In this document: piece by piece, positions 53,835-64,000 of the stretch | How the letters are laid out: every line of letters starts with the position of its first letter | Numbering within the stretch: position 1 is the stretch's first letter | Source of the DNA: Ulva prolifera | Taxonomy: Eukaryota; Chlorophyta; Ulvophyceae; Ulvales; Ulvaceae | Length of the DNA: 64,000 nt | Assembly: GCA_023078555.1 (NCBI GenBank) | Contig: CM041201.1 | Span: 2,301,713-2,365,712 of the forward strand | Direction: 5' to 3' | Position numbers and translations under genes: made by a program | The notes under the pieces: generated by a model | The model's database searches: none | Seen by the model: only the letters and a program-made list of their open reading frames with translations | What the model was told of the DNA's origin: nothing

Positions 53835-54831
53835 TTGCAACCATGGCTGCAGCGCACTGCACCCTGGGGAACACACGTTGTGCCATGCACACGCGCCAGG
53901 TGGTCGGGTGGCTGTTGACTCCGTTTGGATTGTTGATTGTGCCGGTTGGCTGTTGATTCCGTGTGGATTGTTGATTGTGGCGTTGGAGAGCTGTCTGGCG
54001 GGAATTCGAAACATGCGATCTATCTGCCATGCTCGCCGAGCCGTGTAGGAAATCTTGACGTCACTTCATTACAGGATGGACCCAGGTGGCACTGGTATCA
54101 GTGAACGACAGCCAGAGCTTAGCAGGCAGGCTCGGACGTGGGCAGAATCTCAGGGCAGGCTTTCATACGTGACCACAGGTGACGAGCAATGCACACCGTG
54201 CACATGGTGTTGAACAGCATGACTCTGCATCATTTGACTAGCTCCTACCAACGGTGCGTGTCCAGCTCCACGCCATGGATCACGAGCGCGCCCACTGACA
54301 CTGCCTTGAATACTCACAGACATCGCGCGAGTGGTGCATGCCTGGCTTTGCCCGCGTCGGTTCGGCAAGCCAGTGCTGGCCATCAGGTCTGGGAATGCAC
54401 CACAAAAGAAGAAAAGAAAAAAGGAAATGAGGGCTCTCATGCTTGACTGAAAACAATGCCGGCCTCTGCTCAGCATAGCCAACCATCAGGCACACACACA
54501 CACAACCATACCGCAACGCACAGAAGAAAATCGAAACGATTTGTCCATTGAAAACTTCTCTCGGAAAGCTCGCAGTCATCCAATACATGGCACAGCCCTG
54601 GCAATGCAGTCTGGGAGTCCTGGCCACAGGCCGGTGAGCGCATCAACACAGTGAGTGCATTCTTGTGGCGACGGTGGTAGGCAATGGCAGACTCATCAGG
54701 CCAGCGCCAGCGGCAGCCACAGGCTCGGCATGCGCCACTCGCGCCGCCGTCACAGGCCCCAAGCCAGACCACTGGCGCATGAACCGTGCATACCAACACG
54801 CTGAGGCTGTCCTGCCGTGGGCGCTCACCCC
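53835..54831. repeat. duplicated non-coding segment before GT5, copy 2
   Basis: Matches 12937-13988, with a few indels (for example the longer CA run at 54493-54508). No gene. Confidence 0.7.
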
Positions 54832-55662
54832 TCAGCGCTGCCCCTCGCAATCAACAGCCTCCGGCCCCTGTGTTTGCGCCGGCGCGTCCGCATCATCGAC
54901 GCGCTCCGCTACTACCGGTGGCCCCTCCCCGCCGTCATCATCGGAGCTCTCTGGGAAGCCCTCGGCGACAGAGGTGATGAGCTCGTGCCAGCTCGCGGCG
55001 GGCGCGTCCCAGCCGACGTCGGCGCGCATGCCCCCCTGCTGCATGCGGCGGAACCGCGCGGTGCCGACCTCGGCGATCGCGCGGTCGAGGGCGCGGCGCA
55101 GGCGCATCACGCTCGCGGCCGCCTCGCTCGCGTCGCCGCCGATGCTGATGCGGCCGGCCTCGTATCCAAAGGCACGCGCGGCGGGCTTGTCTACCGGCAC
55201 CGGCAGCGGTGCTCCGAGGGGCCCCTGGACAGACCCAACCCTAACATCGACACAAGATGAGCGGCCGCGCTGAAGCATTATCGCATGCATGAGTTTGCCA
55301 CCATTCTCCAGGTACACCGAGCACATGCGGACTGCTGCTTTCCCGGTGCTGCCCGCCTTGCCATTCACATTCTTGCAACACCAATCACATGCAGATCAAG
55401 TCACGATTGACGCACAAGCAGCACACAGAATGGCGCAGCACAGCGGCCGTACCTGGCCGCGGTTAGTACCTGATAGAAGGAAGCGCCCGGCGAGGATGTC
55501 CCGGAGGCCCCCGGTCGAAGCGACCACCGGCACCGCACCGTAGCGCAGCGCGGCCAGCGCGACAAGGCCGCACGGCTCGAAGCGCGACGGCACAACCAGG
55601 ATGTCGGCGGCGGCCACGAGGCGGTGCGCGAGGCGCTCGTCGAAGCGCACGACGGCCGCCGC
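54832..55662 (-). pseudogene. GT5 starch synthase fragment (copy 2), shorter than copy 1
   Basis: Keeps the last exon 55224-54832 and most of the middle exon, 55662-55453, from [11 protein letters not shown] through [16 protein letters not shown] and STGGLRDIL. Compared with copy 1 it has lost the VLMGTGDEQ strand and the VGRLTHQKG exon: homology ends at GACGGCCGCCGC (55651-55662), where unrelated C-rich sequence takes over. It cannot be a working enzyme. Confidence 0.8.
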
Positions 55663-55716
55663 CGGCCCGACGCGCAAGTCGCCGGGGGCCCCCGACCCAA
55701 GCCCCCAGACCCCAAC

Positions 55717-55755
55717 CTGGACAGGAAGTGTGTTCTGATCACCGGAGGCTCGAAA
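55717..55755 (+). pseudogene. orphan SDR exon 1
   Basis: [14 protein letters not shown] followed by GTGTGTTCATG, the same exon end and intron start as SDR1 at 16203-16250. Similarity to the SDR1 intron continues to about 55990 (GTCGATCAG) and then stops. No further SDR exons follow in this unit. Confidence 0.75.
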
Positions 55756-56043
55756 GGTGTGTTCATGCCGACGGCAGCGTCGCTGCTCGTGCCAAGTACG
55801 TCAATGCACAGGTCTTTCATGAACAGAAGTGTCGTGCACGCTCACGTTTGCGTCTGCAATGTCGTTGTCCCATTCATGCAAGCACAACGCGCGTGCCAAG
55901 ACTGTGGAAAAAATTTTAAGGAGTCATCAGCTGGCATGTAACGACCTGAATATTTTTTATTATGTTGGAGGTTCAATCGGTGTCGATCAGAGCGCCAGCG
56001 GGGAATGTCACGCCCAGGACCGGCCAATGTCTAGAACGCCCAG

Positions 56044-56565
56044 CGCGATGGTCACGGAGTACGGCTTCAGCAACCGTGTCGGACCGCAGTCGCTCACCGT
56101 GTGCCCTCTCCCACCTCTGTACTTCGTAATAGGCTGTGTCCGAGAAACTTATGGAGAGCTGCGTCGAGATTGCAGCGATGGCCTCTTCCTTGTGCTTGTA
56201 GGCCAGTGCATGCACGAGTGGATATGAACGGGCTTTCATGTGTAATTTTGCTGCTGATGAATGAGCTGGTCCCATTACAGCATTGGACAGGCTACATTTT
56301 TTCAGTGCACATGGTTTCAATTGCGCATGGCTTCAATTCTGGGTTGAGTATGCAGTATGAAGACAGCTCGCTGTCTCCGGGAACGCGTGCGATCGTCGAG
56401 GAGGAGGTGCAGCTTCTTGTACAAGATGCATACGACCGGGCAAAGAGCTTGATAAAGGCGAATGAGGACAAACTCCACAAGCTAGCAACTGCCCTCGTGG
56501 AGCACGAGACGATGTCCGGTGATCAGATTAGCGAATTGTTGGGTCTCCCAACCCGGAAAGCATGA
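56044..56565 (+). pseudogene. C-terminal fragment of an FtsH/YME1-type AAA metalloprotease
   Basis: Two exons fit the end of peptidase family M41. Exon 56044-56098 reads AMVTEYGFSNRVGPQSLT. Exon 56356-56565 reads YEDSSLSPGTRAIVEEEVQ..., AYDRAKSLIKANEDKLHKLA, HETMSGDQISELLG and a stop, a close match in pattern to the C-terminal helix bundle of organellar FtsH. Both exons are in phase across a GT-AG intron. The AAA domain and the HExxH zinc site are absent from the window, and the fragment sits where the SDR pair lies in the first unit, so it is a translocated gene end. Confidence 0.8.
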
Positions 56566-57774
56566 TGCAGTAGTAGAACGACAGTGGTGTCCCAGTAAAA
56601 TTGTGTTCAATCGCTTGGAGAGGACCTGTTTCCAAGTGGCATCGAGCCTGAAGTTGAGTCGGCCTGTGAGTTTCATACTGTTTATTTCGAGTCCCAGGTG
56701 TGCATGGTCCCATGTGTCACGGGGTCCCAGGTGTGCATGTGCAAAGTAGCGCCAGGAGGACATCCTGTCAAAGAGGCAGTCTGGCCATGATGGGGTGTAA
56801 GGCAATGCCAACTGACATGACATGCGACACCCGGAATGCCACGCAATTGTGTCGATAATATAGAAATTCGGAACAGCCTTGCGATCTCACTGCGGCGGCA
56901 GAGCCTCCAACTGGGCCCACTGCACAATCATTGCAGAGCATCTCGACTCTGAACAACACGTGAGACTCATGCACAGGATGCCCCTGACAGGCACTGTCAT
57001 TCGAGCAGGTGCTGGCGCAGGCTTGTGTCGTTGAACAGGGAGTCAAAGGGCTGAAGTACATGCATCATGTCATGCTGCAGCTACACATGCCACGCACAAC
57101 GATGGCCGGAACGGAAACCCCCTGGTACAGAGTGGGACATAGTACCCTGTTGCTGGAAGCTTGAGCCTGAGCTGCAAAGCAGTGTATCTAGTCTAGCTGT
57201 ATTGTAATATGTTCTTACAGAAGACTGACACGGGCATATAGAAACCCAAAACAAAGAAGAAGCTTTCTAAGTCAACATTTGTACACACAGCGACACTACA
57301 GCACTTCTGTGCTGTGATGTAATGACTGATGTGCTGTTCGAGTAGCAACATTTGTGCATGCTTCACGCTGCTTTGACTACTCTCCGAGGTTTGGCATCAG
57401 CATGGTAGCCTCGATGCGTGCCATCCAGTGGCCGCCCTGGCTGCCTACGCTGATGTCCGGCTCAGCATGCTTGGCGTTGGCAGTGGCCAGCTTCAATCAT
57501 TGCGGATCCCATGACAGGTTGCTCCACCGGCTTGAACACAGTCAAAGTTGGACTGCTCTACAATGTCTGCAACATGCGCACAGGCTGTCAACATGTCTGT
57601 GAAAAGGCGCCTTGCACAGTGCTGCTGCATGCTCTGCACTGGAGCCGATGCTCTGGAATTGGTTGCACCTTCTCCACACGTCCGAACGTCGACAACTCTA
57701 CACGCAGCGCTGCTTCATGAAACAGCGGGAGGGGGGTATGCCAGACGCTGCAGTGGTGGCACACGCACCTTGAA
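56566..57774. repeat. NLR3 3' flank, duplicate of 22590-23560
   Basis: From about 56750 the sequence follows the first unit again (GCAGTCTGGCCATGATGGGG) as far as the NLR 3' end. No gene recognised. Confidence 0.75.
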
Positions 57775-60264
57775 TCAGAAATGCCCAGACCATTGCACTT
57801 TGATGCCCTCTGGAACAGCTGCTAGACTCATGCATCCACTGAGGTCGAGGTGCTGTAGCTGGCTACAACCGCTGATGGTGTCTGGCAGGTGTGTAAGTCT
57901 CCTGCATCTGCTGAGGTCGAGGTGCTGTAGCTGGCTGCAGCCGCTGATGCCCTCTGGCAGGTGTGTGAGGCTCTCGCACTGGCTGAGGTCAAGGTGCTGT
58001 AGCTGGCTGCAGCCGCTGATGCCCTCTGGCAGGTGTGTGAGGCTCTCGCACTGGCTGAGGTCAAGGTGCTGTAGCTGGCTGCAGCCGCTGATGCCCTCTA
58101 ACAGTTGTGAAAGACTCTTGCAACCCCTCAGGTTGAGGTGCTGTAGCTGGCTGCAGCTGCTGATGCCCTCTGGCAGTTGTGTCAGGATCTCGCACCAGCT
58201 GAGGTCGAGGTGCTGTAGCTGGCTGCAACCGCTGATGCCCTCTGGCAGCTGTTCTAGACTCTTGCTCCCACTGAGGTCAAGGTGCTCCAGCCTCCCCAGT
58301 CCCTCCATTCGAACCTCGGAGGCCAAGACATGGTCAAGTCGCATCCTGAGGAACCTGAGCATGGGCCAGCAGCAACGGTACTGAACAGCCGTTTCCTCCG
58401 CACGTCCGTGAAACTCCAGCCATAGCCACTGCAGCCTTGGCGCGCATAAGCATCGCCACTGCTTGTCCCAGTGCGAACGGGCCCCATCGATCACTACGCC
58501 GGCGAGTAGCCGCCTCCCATCGACCTTCAACTTTGGATCAATTGATGCATCCGCGACGTGACCTGCCGCCTGGTGCGAGCTGATGTACCGCAACATTGAG
58601 GATGCATGGCTGTGTGCACTGCCTGAGATGCAGCGCTCTTGGTCCTCCATCGACAGACGCAGCGCAATGTCTCGCAGGATGTCGTGCATGTAGTATTCAT
58701 GCGTATGATGGTGACACATTGTGACGGAATCTGGTGCCACAGCCCTGGACACGAGGCTGCGGCTGACGAGTTGCTCGAGCTTGGCGGCGGCTGCCTTCAC
58801 GCTGGCGGGCGTGTGCAGGGGCGCGTGCGTCGCAAAGAGGTGCAACAGAGCCTCCTCCCCCACCCTCGCATCCTCGGGGAACATCGCAAAGTCCATGAAG
58901 CACTCCTTCAGGGATGGCGGCAAGATTTCAACGCTCGTAGCACAGGTCCGGGTGACAGCATCATCACGTGCACCTGCTGCCCTCTGCGCCTTCTGCACTT
59001 CCAGGCGCTCCTTCCAAGCCTCCGCTGTCCTGCAGTGCCGCAGTTCGCCGCCGAGCACTACAAGCGCGAGGGCATTGCCGCCGCAGCTCTGCAGCAGCTC
59101 TGAGCAGGCAGCAGCAGGCACATACTCTGGCGGATCCGCATCGGCTGACCCAAAGGCATGGTGGTAGAACAGCTGCTTTGCAGGTCCTTCGTTGAGGGGA
59201 CCAGGCTGATAAATGCGCGTGGCATCCCCTGTGATTGGATCGCGGGGAAGGAAAGACAGAGTCTCTTCGCTCCTCGTCGTAACAATGAGCCTGCTTCCGT
59301 CATGCCGCAGACTGGGCTGCGTGGCAAAGTTCAAAGCCGCCAGCTGCAGCGGACTGCCCTGCGACCATGGCCACAAGTCATCCAGGACCAGGAGCACCGC
59401 CCGACCCCGCTCATCTCCGCCGTGCGTCAGCCGGGCCAGTGCCTGCAGTCCCTCAGCCGCGGTTGCGAATGTAACACTCTGGCGGGGATACAGCTTGACA
59501 AATGCCGCCTCGAGAAGGCGCAGCATTTCTCTGTCGTTTGCATCTTTCCCGACCGTCAGCCACACAGCATCGTCAAAGCGCGACCTGGCGCGCGCAAACA
59601 CCGCGCGGGCGATGGTCGTCTTGCCGATGCCGCCAGCCCCGACGATGCCGATGTTGCGGTTGTCCTTGAGCTGCTCGTCAAGAAGGCGCACGAGGTCGTC
59701 GCTATGCTGGAAGACGTGCTTCGGCAGGGCAGGCTCACTGCACTGCGGCAGCTCGCTCGGTGGGCCTCTGTGGGGCTGCATAGACGGTAACCTGCCGAAG
59801 GTGATGCGGGGCGCTGTGGGCACAGACTCTGCCTTGCTCTTCAGCGCTGGGTACAGCTTCAAGGCTGTGTCCAGATCACAGAACTTCTGCAGAGAGCAGC
59901 GCAGTTCCTTGGGCTTGCTACCATGCACAAGTCGCTGCCACCATCTTTGTGGCTCGTGTTGCACGTGGAGCAGGAGCAACTCGGCCTCCTGCAGAGTGTC
60001 ACACAGGGCCCGATAATCTGACCGGAGGCCCGCAAATTCAGGCAGATCCGTCAGCTGGTCGAGGGCATGTGCGGCTTTCAGGAGCGCCTCGTCGCTCAGC
60101 TGATCGAGCAGCTTCCGGCTCTGCTTCGGGTGGCCGCCGATGGCTATTCCACGTTCTACCAGCCACTGAATGGACTCTTCAGCAGCCCAGCCGGCGACAT
60201 CGCTGACGATCGGCAGAGGAATGGCTTTCGTCAAGGTGGCGCCTGCTGCCGTTCCCGCAGCCAT
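57775..60264 (-). CDS. NLR3: NB-ARC-LRR protein, N-terminally cut
   Basis: An 829-residue frame, a close paralogue of NLR1 and NLR2. NB-ARC is complete (GIVGAGGIGKTTIA, VLLVLDDLWPWSQG, SRLIVTTRSEE, GNALALVVLG, YMHDILRD) and the RPW8-like helices are mostly present (EAELLLLHV, SLQKFCDLD). It has only six LRRs plus a part repeat and ends VPEGIKVQWSGHF. At the 5' end the match to the paralogues stops at the codons for MAAGTAAGATL; upstream the DNA turns into R-block sequence at GCAGGACCAATTACTCAAGT (60270). About 40 residues of the paralogues' N-terminal stretch are therefore missing, though a Met codon happens to remain. GNALAL replaces GNPLAL. It may be expressed as a short form or be dead for lack of its promoter. 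Confidence 0.85.
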   Translation of the reverse strand: MAAGTAAGATLTKAIPLPIVSDVAGWAAEESIQWLVERGIAIGGHPKQSRKLLDQLSDEALLKAAHALDQLTDLPEFAGLRSDYRALCDTLQEAELLLLHVQHEPQRWWQRLVHGSKPKELRCSLQKFCDLDTALKLYPALKSKAESVPTAPRITFGRLPSMQPHRGPPSELPQCSEPALPKHVFQHSDDLVRLLDEQLKDNRNIGIVGAGGIGKTTIARAVFARARSRFDDAVWLTVGKDANDREMLRLLEAAFVKLYPRQSVTFATAAEGLQALARLTHGGDERGRAVLLVLDDLWPWSQGSPLQLAALNFATQPSLRHDGSRLIVTTRSEETLSFLPRDPITGDATRIYQPGPLNEGPAKQLFYHHAFGSADADPPEYVPAAACSELLQSCGGNALALVVLGGELRHCRTAEAWKERLEVQKAQRAAGARDDAVTRTCATSVEILPPSLKECFMDFAMFPEDARVGEEALLHLFATHAPLHTPASVKAAAAKLEQLVSRSLVSRAVAPDSVTMCHHHTHEYYMHDILRDIALRLSMEDQERCISGSAHSHASSMLRYISSHQAAGHVADASIDPKLKVDGRRLLAGVVIDGARSHWDKQWRCLCAPRLQWLWLEFHGRAEETAVQYRCCWPMLRFLRMRLDHVLASEVRMEGLGRLEHLDLSGSKSLEQLPEGISGCSQLQHLDLSWCEILTQLPEGISSCSQLQHLNLRGCKSLSQLLEGISGCSQLQHLDLSQCESLTHLPEGISGCSQLQHLDLSQCESLTHLPEGISGCSQLQHLDLSRCRRLTHLPDTISGCSQLQHLDLSGCMSLAAVPEGIKVQWSGHF

Positions 60265-62871
60265 GCCTGCAGGACCAATTACTCAAGTGCAATTGGGGTT
60301 TTAGAGGGCCTGCACACGCTGCGGCGGTCAGCGACACCCAGCCGCCGTTGCACAGAAGGATCGAATTTAGCAATGCGGTTTTCCGCCACATTTGGCATCT
60401 CAATGCATCATGGCGGATGCACATCCCAATTGCTAGATGGATTGCACGCTGCAGCGAGCCCCTGGCGCCATGGCACAGCTGCATTGGCTGGCGCCACAAC
60501 TGCAATCTCATTCCTGCGCCATTCAAAGTCATCCAGTGGCCTACTTACAAGTACACACAACACACTATGCCGTTTTGCGGACACATGGGATGTAGCATTG
60601 CACACCTGGAAATTGGTGTCTTCCAATTGACCAAAAACGTGGCCGCAGCACGGATTGAAGCGCTGTTGTCTCGGTGTGGCGCGAAAACGGGAGGGGCGGT
60701 TCGGATAGGGTCGGCACAGTCAAGGGACGGAGACAGGCACCGGCGGGCTCTGAGATGGCCTGGCCAGGCAGCCGCAGTCCTGCAGCATCACACTCTCGAT
60801 TGACACTGTGTGGCAGTCTAGGGACATGCCCTCTGTTGTGATGCATTCTTGCACGTCTCGCGGTGGCGCGCCGCATCAGCGATACATCGACAGCGCCGCC
60901 GGCACTGCAAGAGGAACACTGCAGCGCGGACGTGACAGGCACACGTCGACCGGGCCAGTGTGAACATGCATGAATCGGACAGCAAACAGGCAGGCGCCCT
61001 AGCACCCTGAGTGACATGCAGATGCTGTAGCAATCGCGACACATCCACATCCTGGGGCTCCATTGTGACTGAAGGGGACACACTCAGCGAGGTGCTGACT
61101 CACTGCTAGGGGTTCTCAACTCACTGCTGAGCAGCAACATTGCAAGGTGCAGATCGCAGGAGTGTGATGCGGACATGCCATCAGTGATTGGTTGTGATGT
61201 CGGCAGACAAGGCTAAAAATAGGGTCGATGCGGATTCAAAACTATATTTGGCATGTGGAAAGCCTTTCCACTGAGCAGTGTAGGACAAGCAGAGGTGGTC
61301 ACGAGTGCAGCGTGTGCCATGCGTAGTTGGCTCGACACGCTCGTGCACGACGTGAAAGCTTCCCTCACAAGGCAGCTGAACTTGCTGATCATCCCGTCAA
61401 GGCGCTGTCTATGTCCTGTGAATCAAGTTTTCGTCTGAACCGAATCTGTCGACCTGGATTCGCGATCGGCCTCTGGAAAGCCAGCGAAATGTAGGAGAAG
61501 CCCGTGCGCGAATGAAGGTGTACATAAATATACAAGAAAGGCAGCTAAGATGAGTGTTCCCGTGAGAAGTGTTACAAGGGCAAAAGTGAGAAGTGTCATA
61601 AGCGGGGTCCCGTGAGAAGTGTGCCTGTCCCGCGCTACACCCGACGCTGGCCGTTTGGATCTGCTTTGGCTCCGCACAGCAATCGACAGAACAGCGTTGG
61701 ATAGTCTGTTTCTGCCTAGCTTTGCAAGCTTTACAAAGAGGCACAGGGTGCTCGTCGTTCTTGACAAGCCAGAGTCCAAGGAACGCTAGACCAAATACCG
61801 GGGACCCATAGACGTCAGGGCTCGATGTCTACGCAACTCAACAGTGCTGCACGATGACGGGACGGGGGCGTGTCAGGAACGAGGCTCTGCGCGCGTGAAA
61901 CCTCCGACAGAAGTTTAGCAGCTCAGCATACAACCTAAGAACAAGAGGAGCCATTGCTATGGGTCTGTTTTGTAGCTCTCACGCTTTGTGCAGGCAGGCC
62001 TGCCGCGTGCGCAGCTGCAGACAACATGTGCATACCATACCGGGATCCGGAGCGGGATCCGGAGCGAGTCCCGCGGTCGCCAGGCACGCGCTTCAGAAAT
62101 CGTACCTCGATCACTTTTGAAGGCAAAGCTCACTCAGTGCGAGAGATCATCCCATCGGGCCCGAGCCACAGCCATCTGCGTGCCACTTTCCTCGACGAAG
62201 TCAGGTCGACAATAGGTGAGAGAGCGCTAGCGCCGCTGCGTGCAGGAGCAAACAAGGAGTTTATGCATGTGCAGCTCGTGAACCCGGTGCAGCCGCATTT
62301 ATGATGCAGCAGGGACGGCGTCGAAGCCGACGGCAACATGTGCAGCCAACTACGCTTGCGCCCTCAAGACGGGTTACGCCGCGTAAGTTACCAACTGACG
62401 CGGTGTGAAGTAGCGCTACAGTGCAAGCATCGCGCTGACAGGAAGCTGTGCACTAGTACTGTTGAGCGATCGCGGCAGGCTGCGTTGGCGTTGTGCCATG
62501 CAATGGCTGGAGCTCAGGACATTTGTTTGCAGGTGGAAGTCTGCTGCATGCTCCGCGGTTCCATTCGTGTGCTACACCAAGATCTTGAAACGTCCCAAGC
62601 ATGCTGCAGCACTGCCAGCTGCATAGCCAGAATCGAAGTCTGGTCGGCTTCAAACTCCTGCACATGTCACATAAGGTAACCCAACGTGTGCAACCCAGGC
62701 CATAGCAACACCACCAACAGCCGCCGACAACATGGTCCGGGAAGTGACGTGCGTGCACAAAAGAAGGACATCAATGCATGCACACAGCATGCGGCGCCTG
62801 GCCCACACGCAGCCTGGGTACGGTGCGGCGTGGGTCGGCGGGGCTGCGCGGCGGTGTGCCGGGCTGGCGTA
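60265..62871. repeat. R block, copy 3
   Basis: Follows copies 1 and 2 closely from GCAATTGGGGTTTTAGAGGG to the CACACGCAGCCTGGG junction near 62814, which is the same left junction as the element at 52436. The copy ends at GGGCTGGCGTACAC near 62871, inside that element. It carries a duplicated CGGGATCCGGAG (62041-62065) not seen in the others. No gene. Confidence 0.8.
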
Positions 62872-64000
62872 CACTACAAGGATGGTAGGCAGGTGATGCT
62901 GTACATTATCAGTGACACATTGCCGGCTGAACAGAAGGCAAACAGTGTCCAGATGTGTATGAACTGTATGGCGATCGACGCACGAGTGGCCGTGTGATGT
63001 ACAGCTACCGTGCTGTCTGACCGGGATGTGAACGGTGCTGTTGCACGGTCGACGCGCTGCGAGTGTAGCGAATGTACACTTCTGCGCTACGAGTGCGCGA
63101 GCTGTCCATTCAATCCTCTGAAATGTTCACGAGTGGCTGGGTGATGTGCACTTCGAATTCGGCCTGTGTCATGCAGTGCACGTGGACCGGCAAGATGCGC
63201 TCGTCGTGAACATTCCCCGCATGGAGAGTTCACGTCCATAAACATCGGCGCATTGCTGACATTCTTTCATGAATAATGTACTCGTCAGACGTAGGCTACG
63301 AGTGCTGTTATACCACAATGATGTACAGTTGGTGGACGCGACATGCGATAGCAGATACCCGGTCATGCGGTCCGTGTGTAGGCTGCAGCTGCTTAACATG
63401 ATCTTCTATTGTACGTACAATAGTTATTGCCGATCATATCAGGCCACTCTGGCACTAGTGTCCGTGCCGTCGCACTGGCATCCGCTGAGGTACCCGGCTC
63501 TCCGGAACATGGCACAGTCAACACAGGTATACATTATGTGCACTTACTAACGCTAAACATGTGGAGCAGCTATGCAGAGTGTTTGGCACGCTGCGCAGGC
63601 AGCTGCACTGCGCGTGCCAACACGGCATCAGAGTTTTTTACCACGGCACGACGAAACAGCAGCGACACCGACAACTAACCAGACAAATTGCTGCTGAATA
63701 AGCTTGTTGTGCTTGATGATGTTCTTGAGCAAGGCTGAGCATGAGGATGTGTACACTGCGGACAAGACGGAACGTACAGCTGCAGGTACAATGTCTGCAT
63801 ATGCACGATATCGTGCATCCCCAGTCACAGTGCAGCAAAGTATTGATTTTTGTCAGCTGCTACCAGTGCAGCAGCACATATGTGCATTGTGCCTTCCACA
63901 GCACTACCGACGGCGTGTAGCCGTACGTCGCAGATCGACACTGCACGATCACAAGCATTCGACATTATGCTATGCCTACCGCAAGAGGACTAGCTGTAGA
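62872..64000. other. terminal stretch, nothing recognised
   Basis: Less GC-rich than the units before it; short open frames on both strands without motifs. No repeat of the rest of the window was noticed. Confidence 0.5.

Noticed and set aside
55973-56320. Minus-strand frame of 115 residues over the protease fragment
   Set aside because: It overlaps the plus-strand FtsH-like exon, which has clear family motifs and matching splice sites.

Overview
The window looks like nuclear DNA of a green alga, most likely a chlorophyte (Trebouxiophyceae would fit, but that is inference). The grounds are plant-lineage genes (NB-ARC-LRR proteins, a tropinone-reductase-like SDR, a plastid-type GT5 starch synthase), GT-AG introns of about 100-800 bp, mid-50s GC by eye, and a dense mix of retro- and DNA transposons. 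All coordinates and homologies were read by eye; no alignment or search was run.

Layout. 0.1-3.3 kb: a minus-strand, multi-exon non-RD protein kinase. 4.1-8.9 kb: NLR1, minus, with a complete NB-ARC but a leucine-rich-repeat array broken by three small insertions. 9.0-13.9 kb: a long repeat block (here 'R block') carrying an inverted-repeat mobile element. 14.0-15.3 kb: the C-terminal half of a GT5 starch synthase (minus). 16.2-18.35 kb: a decayed SDR pseudogene (plus). 19.45-22.17 kb: an intact five-exon SDR (plus). 23.75-27.38 kb: NLR2, minus, uninterrupted, 1210 residues, about 20 LRRs. 28.8-32.87 kb: a young Ty1/copia element with near-identical LTRs. 34.55-43.5 kb: a TNP2-like (CACTA/KDZ/Plavaka-like) DNA transposon region with a multi-exon transposase and a second unrecognised gene. 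44.7-52.2 kb: several R-block copies, one holding a tRNA-derived SINE. 52.4-53.8 kb: a second inverted-repeat element. 54.8-56.6 kb: a chimeric stretch joining a second GT5 fragment, exon 1 of an SDR and the C-terminal end of an FtsH/YME1-type protease. 57.8-60.3 kb: NLR3, minus, cut at its N-terminal end by the R block. 60.3-62.9 kb: a third R-block copy. 62.9-64.0 kb: nothing recognised.

The main organising fact is a segmental duplication of the order NLR - R block - GT5 - SDR - NLR - R block. The first unit keeps the SDR pair; in the second the SDR pair is replaced by a protease fragment. Insertions present in one unit and absent from the other (inverted-repeat elements, SINE, a 1.4-kb segment) give a relative history. 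NLR1, NLR2 and NLR3 are recent paralogues with an RPW8/CC-R-like helical N-terminal region, NB-ARC and almost identical 24-residue LRRs, so this is an actively turning-over immune-receptor-like cluster. NLR2 and the second SDR are the best candidates for working genes in the cluster, and the kinase looks intact.
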